Shown here in pieces: positions 57,197 to 64,000 of a DNA stretch of 64,000 nucleotides. The notes beneath the pieces were generated by a model that did no database searches, was not told where the DNA came from, and was given only the letters and a program-made list of their open reading frames with translations. The translations under genes were made by a program, and so were the position numbers. The stretch is from Camelus bactrianus (taxonomy: Eukaryota > Chordata > Mammalia > Artiodactyla > Camelidae). The DNA is taken from the NCBI RefSeq assembly GCF_048773025.1, contig NC_133547.1, forward strand, positions 46,281,004-46,345,003, given 5' to 3'. The first letter of the stretch is position 1, and the number at the start of each line of letters is the position of its first letter.

Positions 57197-57648
57197 GGTG
57201 CTATGGGTTAAAATGTGTCCCCCCAAAATTCATACTTTGAGGTCCTAAGCCCCGGTACCCCAGAATGTAACTTTATTTGGAAATAGAATCATGGCAGGTG
57301 TAATTAGTGAAGATGACATACTGGCATACCGGAGTTGGGGGAGCCTAATTCAGTATGACTGGTGGCCTTATGAAAAGGGGAAATTTGGACACTGACACTC
57401 ACAGGGAAAACACCATGTCAGGATGAAAGCAGAGACCTATAAGCCGAGGAACACCAAAGATGGCCAGCCAACCACCAGAAGCCGGGGGAGAGGCCTCGAA
57501 CAGATTCTCCCTCCCAGCCCTCAGGAGGAACCAGCCCTGCAGACTCCTGACTACCAGTCTCCAGAACAGTGACACACTTTCTTTCTGTTGTTTGAGCCAC
57601 CCAGTTTGTGGTACTTTGTTACAGCAGCTCTCCAAAACCGATATAAAC
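57197..57648 (+). mobile_element. Solo LTR fossil, MaLR (MLT1-like)
   Basis: Begins near GGTGCTATGGGTTAAAATGT, contains AGAATGTAACTTTATTTGG and GTGGCCTTATGAAAAGGGG, and ends GTTTGTGGTACTTTGTTACA. Same family as the fossil at 26,053. Degraded, no internal region, eutherian-age. Subfamily uncertain. Confidence 0.68.
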
Positions 57649-57879
57649 GAGTTTTTTAAGATCAGATTTTACAATAAAAGTTGCACATTCCAGAAAGGGC
57701 TATTCATATGTTAGTATTTACTATAGAAAAGCTCTGACTTAAATCTGAAGAATAACCCAACTGGTAATGGTAAAAATATTACAGTATTTTGAAATATCAA
57801 AAATAACATGTACTAGGCTAAGCATGCAATGTGCATTTTCTCATTTGTTTGACTGACCAAGTCCTGTTCTCCTTCATCT

Positions 57880-58020
57880 CTCATATCCTCTCCCTTTCTG
57901 TTACCACTGCTCCCAGTCACCACCGTGTCTCACCAGCGTGACTGTAACACTCTCCTGACAGTCCGGCTTCTAGTCTAGAACTCTCCAGCCCATCCTTCAC
58001 ACAGCCAGAAGCAGTGGCGA
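57880..58020 (+). mobile_element. L2 LINE fragment
   Basis: CTCCCTTTCTGTTACCACTG and CTCTCCAGCCCATCCTTCAC, L2 3' region text. Confidence 0.5.
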
Positions 58021-58094
58021 TTTCAGAATTTCTGTGCGAGCGTGGCTGGGGAGAGACAACCTAGTTGAGAGCCAGGACGGGGGTGACCACTGAG

Positions 58095-58295
58095 ACAGCT
58101 GAGTGCTGTAATGTAACAAGCATGGCCTCTGGACCTGGCCTGGGTGTGTTCAAGTCCCAGCACCGCCACTCAGTAATTGTGTGACCTCAAGTGTCCGCTC
58201 CTTCGTGCAAAGATTGAGTTAACGCATTTTAAAAGATCGCTTAGGATATGGTGTGGCACACAGAAAGCTTCAATAAGTCCTAGCTATTCTCATTC
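58095..58295 (+). mobile_element. MIR SINE fossil
   Basis: GCATGGCCTCTGGACCTGG, CAAGTCCCAGCACCGCCACT and TGTGTGACCTCAAGTGTCC; the tail resembles GCACACAGAAAGCTTCAAT. Confidence 0.82.
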
Positions 58296-58429
58296 TTGTG
58301 TTTTGTTTTGTTTTGTTTTTGCTATGGTCCTATAACAAGCACATATTTCTAAGTTAATGCTTCCTTGGTGGTGCTGATGGAAATGGTTATGGAGACCACC
58401 CATTGGTTAGCTACTGAGCTATTGGTAAG

Positions 58430-58995
58430 AATGATTACAAAACTAATCGTAATAGTCCTCTGCTTAAAACTTCAAGTGCCAGCCAGAAAGAGAAAGAAAA
58501 ATACCATGTGATATCACTCATATGTGGAATCTTAAAAAAAAAAAAGATAAATGAACTCATAAGTAAAACAGAAACAGACTCATATAGAATACAGACTTGT
58601 GGTTGCCAGCAGGGAGGGGGGAGGGAAGGGATAAACTGGGAGTTTGAGATCTGCAGATGCTGGCTGGTGTATATAAAATAGATAAACAAGTTTATACTGT
58701 ATAGCACAGGGAAATATATTCAGTATCTTGTAGTAGCTTATGGTGAAAAAGAATATGAAAATGAATATGTGTATATTCACGTATGACTGAAGCACTGTGC
58801 TGTACACCAGAAATTGACACAACATTGTAAACTGACTATACCTCAATTAAAAAAAAACTTCAAGTGCCTTTCCATCTCCTCCATGATACAAATCCACTCT
58901 TTGATGTAGCCAACATAGCCTTCCAAAAGGGGTCTTGCCCTCTCTCTCCAGCCTTGCCTCTCCCCACACATCCTCTGGGACCCTGCACTCCAGCC
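58430..58995 (+). mobile_element. L2 LINE fragment interrupted by an L1
   Basis: Left part to 58,480 (CTCTGCTTAAAACTTCAAG) and right part from 58,869 (TTTCCATCTCCTCCATGATA, ATGTAGCCAACATAGCC, CTGCACTCCAGCCACACTGG) join into continuous L2 text. Confidence 0.7.
58481..58853 (+). mobile_element. 5'-truncated L1 3' end inside L2
   Basis: 373 bp of sense L1: ATGTGGAATCTTAAAAAAAA, GACTTGTGGTTGCCAGCAGG, TATAGCACAGGGAAATATAT and ACACAACATTGTAAACTGAC, then an A tail. Perfect 15-bp duplications (AAAACTTCAAGTGCC) at 58,466-58,480 and 58,854-58,868. Confidence 0.95.
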
Positions 58996-60889
58996 ACACT
59001 GGAGTACATCATAGATCCCCCCTAAGGTGGGGGTTGGACAGCAAAGATACTGGATAGATACCTGGATACTCACCAATAGGAAGGGACGAGTGGAGGTTGT
59101 GTGTTTCAGTCAAAGCGGCTGAGCCCGTCTCCCTTAACCCCCAGGCCCATATGTTTCCCTTGCTGTGAACTTAGAACCCTGCCATCTGTCAGCCAGTTCC
59201 CTGTCGAAGCAGAAATCCCCTTGAGGTTTGTTCTGAACTGGTATTCCCTTGGGAAACAACTCACCCTCCAGGACCTTGGAAAGAAGCAGGAACCATCAGA
59301 GCAGCCAAATGAAATAATTCCTGTCTGCTGCTTATTAATTTTTTAAAAAGATGAATAAAATATTTCACACAAGGTGTTCTTATATTGCTTTTTGGTTTTG
59401 ACTTCCCCAGAATAATTTCCAATAACTATGCTACAAGAAATTTTTCATGCAAAACCATGTCTTCTAACCACTGCATTGTAATTCACAGCGCACATTTGTC
59501 AGAAACTCCTTCCAAGGGGGCCCAATGGAAGTCAATGCCTGTGGAGGATTTGTCCATTTGGTACATGTATTAAGTACTTACTACGCGAAAGGCATTGTTT
59601 TGGTCAATATGGAGGAAATAGATGAAGTAAGCAAAGTGCCTGTCCTCAATGACTGAGGTAAGACACGCACTTACACACGCAAATACAACATACAGGGACA
59701 TACATGTGAACGCACATACACACGTCACTCTGGTAAGACGTAAGGTGGTCAGGGCTTCAGTAAAGAAGGGAACAAGTTCTCACAGGAATTCTAGGGAGGT
59801 AGGACTTATTTATGCCTGAGAATCAAAGTGTATTTTCATGAACAAATTTCAAAGAAAGTAAAGAGAAAGGCTTTATTCAGAAATCTATGTAGTTAATTCA
59901 TACTGCTGTACGCTCTCTCCAAGACAGAACCAGAAAGAAAAGTGGTTATTTCTGCTACACTGGATGGGGTCAGAACCTGAGCATCACACTTTAGTGCTCG
60001 AGGCCAGGAGAAGGTGATTTCAGGGTCTGCAGCCTTGCAGGGGAGGGACCAGCCTTGCAGCCTGGGATCCTGCAAACACATTCACGCTCCCCGAGGGCAG
60101 CCTTGTTCAGTTCCTTCACATGATTTTGCTTCAGTGGCTGCCGCCTTCTACAGCACTTGAAAGAAATGAGGCATTTCTGTTGAGACATGCTATGCTGTGT
60201 TCCTGAAAAGCCTCACATTCTACAAAAGTCACACAATGACAGTAATAGGACTTATGGGAAAAATCAGGGTTAAGGGCAGACCATTCAAAACCTGTGTGAC
60301 TCTGTCATCGGTCTCTAAGAGACACAGTAATTGATACCTTGGGAGATAACCTGGACAGCCAGTGCAGGCAGCTCAGGAGGCCCAGAAGCTGCTTTGGGGG
60401 AAATTAAAAATGCTCAGAAAGAACTGAGTGAAGACTTGGACTTAAGATGCTGCAAGCCAGTGAGGTTGCTGTGAAGGTGGGTATCACGGGGGAAGTGGAA
60501 CCTGGGAGGTGCGAGGCCAGGATGTGCTTCTCTGGGAAGGGAGTCCCACGTGCAGGTGTTCATTTAAAATTAAAAGAAGAAAACCCCAGAAAGCCACACT
60601 GATCCCTTCCCACTGAAGCTGTCATTCGTCTCTACTTCATCTCGCCTTGCCTTGCGGAAAACTTGCCTGTGAACCAACACTACATCCGTGTTCAACTCTT
60701 CTCCTTCCCCTGTTTTCCAACCACATACAAGCTAATTGGTGCCATAGAAATCGGTATTGCAGCAGACAGACTGTATGAGTGAATTACCAAGAGATCAACC
60801 AGGATAGAGACAAAGGGACAAATGCTCATTGAATCAGAGGCCCACGAGGGCGATAGAACAATAGTGCTTGTCGGTCAGGTTCTGTGAAC

Positions 60890-61080
60890 CCGTGCTATAC
60901 AGACAGCCTTGCTCCTTCCCCACAGCAGTGCTGTGAGGTGAGTACCACCATCGCTACCTTTTTACAGGAGGGAACTTAAGTAACTTAGCTTAAGTAAATG
61001 ACCCAAGGTCTCACAGCTAGAAAATGGGAGAGCCAGGTCTCAAACCCAGGGAGTCCAGCTTGTGAGCCTGTGCCCCTGTG
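60890..61080 (-). mobile_element. MIR SINE fossil
   Basis: CAGTGCTGTGAGGTGAGTAC, AAGGTCTCACAGCTAGAAAA and TCTCAAACCCAGGGAGTCC, antisense. Confidence 0.82.
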
Positions 61081-61677
61081 AGCCATACTTCTAGAAGAAG
61101 TCCCACCTGGCAGGAGGCCACAAGCTGGGAAGGCTCCCCGCAGCCCCACCCCGCACAGCTCCTCCAGCTCAGGTTCTGCAAACAAGGGCTTTCTGGATCT
61201 GCTACGCAGTGGTGTCGAGCCCTCATCCTGGAAGACACAAAGTGCTCTTTGTTTCATTCAGACATTAATGGTTTCTGTGTTCTCCAGTTTCTGCCTCCTT
61301 CTCAGATACTTAGGAAACTGAGAGATACCACATTCCTTATAGATCATTAGCTGACCTCCACTGCTGTACCTGATAAATGATTCACACTCTGAAAACTGAG
61401 TGAGTTGAGTGTCCGATTAAACTCAATAAATTGTTTTAAATATTACAAGCAGAATACTTGAGTAAGTCAAGTCAATATTTGAATAAATCAGACGTATTAC
61501 TGTGTAAACTAACAAAGTGACTAGGCTTATGAAGGAATGCTGAAACTGAAGACATCTATTTCAGCCTATCCAAAGTTTCTCTTTCTATTTTTCCCCCCCA
61601 GAAAAGGAGAAAAGGAATTATTTTAAACACAATGTGAAGCACTGGGCTTCAAGGTAAAATTATGTAACCATTTTCTA

Positions 61678-61819
61678 ATTAAAAAAAATACTTTTTGGGG
61701 GGGGGGGTAAGGTAATAGGTTTACTTATTTATCACTTTTAATGGAGATACTGGGGATCGAACCCAGGACCTCACGCATGCTAAGCACTCACTCTACCACT
61801 GAGCTCTACCCTCACCCCA
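61678..61819 (-). mobile_element. Vic-1-type camelid SINE in VTCN1 intron 1
   Basis: Head with A and B boxes on the minus strand (GGGTTCGATCCCCAGTATC), then CCTATTACCTTACCCC. Perfect 13-bp duplications (TAACCATTTTCTA) at 61,665-61,677 and 61,820-61,832. Confidence 0.95.
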
Positions 61820-62701
61820 TAACCATTTTCTACATATTGATTGGTGTAGGTTTTAGGCCTCTGAGAAACTTAGATGGCTGTACTCAAGTTCTTTTTCTCC
61901 TGACAAATCCAGGGTGTAGATCCTGTTTCCCATCTTTACTTTCCTCTCCTGCATCACTTTATATTGGGAAAAGCAAGGCCAGTTTTGATCCAGGGAACTG
62001 AGAGTATGAGTGTCAAGAGTGGCGAGTGGAGGTCGGGGAAGAAATTGGCAAAGAGGAGGAGCTGTTCCGTGGAGCTTGACGAGTGTGTGTGGGAGAGAGG
62101 ACATCCTTTCTGGGCAGCCCTGCTCTGTCCATGCTGACAGCAGGCAGCATGGCTTTGTGCTCAGGAAAGGGATTTTAGAAAACTGCCTGTGAGACACTTG
62201 GGTGTCTTGTGTCAGGTCAAGGCATCCCCTCTTCTTTCGAGCTGCCACTAGGGGTCGTGAGACAGCACTGTGGGGGATGGGGGATGCTCCTCCAATGCAC
62301 AGGCTCCAGGATTACATCACATCAGGGACCCAACGCCACAAAATCAGGGAGACACATCCAGCAAATAGATCCCATCTCACATGCTAACTTCTTTTGAATA
62401 ATTGATAGTGGTGTCCTTGGATACTGTGTTGGAAAAGTCTGCAAGGCTGCCTCGGGGCTCAGCAGGAGAGAGGGCCCCCACTGATTAGAGATTTCTAAGC
62501 GTGCATGCTGGCCCTCTGTGTGCCATCCCTGAGTTAGTAGCAACACACGAAAGGGGGCTTTAACTGACCACAATAACTTCAAACTAAAGTCTCAGGCTAA
62601 TAGCAAAGTAATGACAGCCCAATGGCAGGGTTAGCTGACACTCTTCTGTTCACATTTTGGGCCCATACTTGAAGAAGAACATTGATTAACATATATTTAG
62701 G

Positions 62702-62893
62702 GCAGGATTTCTTGAGCTCAGCCCTATTGACTATTTGGGCCAGATAATTCTTGGTGGTGGGGGCTGTCCCGTGCATTGTGGGATCTGTCACAGCATCCCT
62801 GGCCTCTTCTAGATGCCAGTAGCACCTCTGCCCCTCTTGTGACAACCTAAAATGTTTCCAGATATGTCACCCCAGTTGAGAATCACTGATCTA
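62702..62893 (-). mobile_element. MER5A (hAT-Charlie) DNA transposon fossil
   Basis: Antisense: TTTGGGCCAGATAATTCTTG, CACAGCATCCCTGGCCTC, TAGATGCCAGTAGCACC and CAGTTGAGAATCACTG. Clearer than the copy at 31.2 kb. Confidence 0.9.
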
Positions 62894-63384
62894 GGAGAAG
62901 CAGGACCAGGGCGGTGATGTGATTAGAAGCCATGTCTTTTGAAGAATAGAGAAAGCAGGGTAAGTTAACTTAGGATTAACTGTAGCGATGATCATTTCAG
63001 ACTTGAAAGGTGCTCTGTGGGCCAATTCTCCATCACTCTGGAAGCAACAAAGCTGGTAGGTGAAAGTTCTAAAAGATGAAGCTTAGATTCAGCATACAGA
63101 GAAACTTTCCAACAGAGCTCTCTGGCACGGGCCCAAGACCGCAGCTTCCCATCGCTGGGCGTGGGCGTACCACAGGGCCTGAGTAACCACCGAGGGAGAC
63201 AAGTGGGTAGGGAAGAGTTTCTGGTACCAAATAAGGGTTGGAACAATTCTGAAAGTCTCTTTCAAGTTCAGTAGTTATATGATTCTGTAATTTGCTATCC
63301 CCTGGGATTTGCTCTGGCCTTGCCCCTGCACAGTTAAGTATTCTGCACATGCCTCCTAAAACCTTTGTTAACAACAACGATCAC

Positions 63385-63500
63385 TGATATTTACTGAGTA
63401 CATGACCTCATTTATCTCCTTTAAACCCACAACAGCCCTTTGAGGTGGGTACTATTATCTTTGTTTTACAGATGGGAAACCCAAGGTATAGTGTTAATTC
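63385..63500 (-). mobile_element. MIR SINE fragment
   Basis: CCTCATTTATCTCCTTTAAA, GGTGGGTACTATTATCTTTG and TTACAGATGGGAAACCCAAG. Confidence 0.75.
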
Positions 63501-64000
63501 ATCCAAGGGTTTGTCCCTGGGAAATTAGACCCCACCATCTATGGTCTTCATTATTACACTGTATTTTATATAAATCCAAAGTTTTGTAAATCCCAGGGTT
63601 CAAATCCATTTCCAGGCTCACACTTTGTAGAGTTGTAACCAACGGAGAGACAACATGCCCAATTTTACACAAATTGAAGTCCCTCTCTCTCTGGGGCTAC
63701 CTTTTGTCTGAGACTCTGGAAAGAAAACGGGAAGGGGGAGTGCCAGGTGGAAAAATACACAACATTCCTAACTAGACACCTTCCGCTAAACAGTGTCCGA
63801 GTTTGTGGCAAAGCATTCTGTTCCTTCTTCAGCTGGCTCATTCATACCTTCCCCCGAACGCCCACAAAGTGCACATGAGTGTTTCACCAGCCCGGTGCAC
63901 ACCGCTCTCCCGTCGCACAAGCGGAGCCAGACAAAAGTCAACACAGAGTTGACTACTAGTCCTTTCCCTAATCACACCTGTCTTTCCCGTTCCTCCTTAT

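Larger units (their letters stand above)
55468..64000 (-). other. VTCN1: VTCN1 intron 1 (3' part)
   Basis: From the exon 2 acceptor to the window edge no VTCN1 first exon was found. Named repeats are listed separately. Stretches with nothing recognised are 55,470-56,150, 56,400-57,070, 59,000-60,885, 61,085-61,660, 61,835-62,700, 62,900-63,380 and 63,510-64,000. Confidence 0.75.

Noticed and set aside
62241-62262. CTCF-like motif GCCACTAGGGGTCG
   Set aside because: Core match is partial, with a break in the GGC part; too weak to list as a feature.

Overview
This is a mammalian nuclear window that looks camelid (camel, alpaca or llama). The clue is five copies of a tRNA-Ala-derived SINE of the camelid Vic-1 type, each with Pol III A and B boxes and an A-rich tail. 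Cetartiodactyl-style L1 3' ends are also present. Species cannot be told from sequence alone. Two protein-coding genes, both on the minus strand, are recognisable, and their order matches human chromosome 1p13 (TRIM45 next to VTCN1).

About 80-9,600 is TRIM45. All six coding exons were placed with GT-AG splice sites and matching phases. Their sum is 1,743 nt, i.e. 580 codons plus stop, the same length as the human protein. The order is RING, B-box 1, B-box 2, coiled coil, filamin repeat and a Cys/His-rich tail. A CpG-rich block (about 9,030-10,110), with two CCAAT boxes and a TATA-like element on the minus strand, is the likely promoter. 9,600-36,300 is intergenic and almost entirely repeat fossils: a long L2 tract (11.3-14.8 kb), a U4 snRNA retropseudogene (17.3 kb), a hAT-type element split by an old L1, several truncated L1s, solo MaLR LTR fossils, MER5A and MIRs.

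36,306-64,000 (past the window edge) is VTCN1 (B7-H4). Coding exons 2-5 are present: membrane/leader exon, IgV, IgC and C-terminal hydrophobic tail. With the 32-nt first coding exon known from human, which is not in the window, the protein would be 282 residues as in human. Its introns hold MIR, L2, L1, Vic-1 SINEs, an ERVL/MaLR fossil and a 173-bp inverted repeat in intron 2.

The two genes have unrelated jobs. TRIM45 is an E3 ubiquitin ligase family member in signalling and transcription control, and VTCN1 is a surface inhibitor of T cells. I found no undescribed coding system. The points most worth a second look are structural: the inverted repeat in VTCN1 intron 2, an A-B-A'-B' double inverted repeat at 29.2 kb, the U4 retrocopy, candidate convergent CTCF sites, and L1 copies with unusual truncations.
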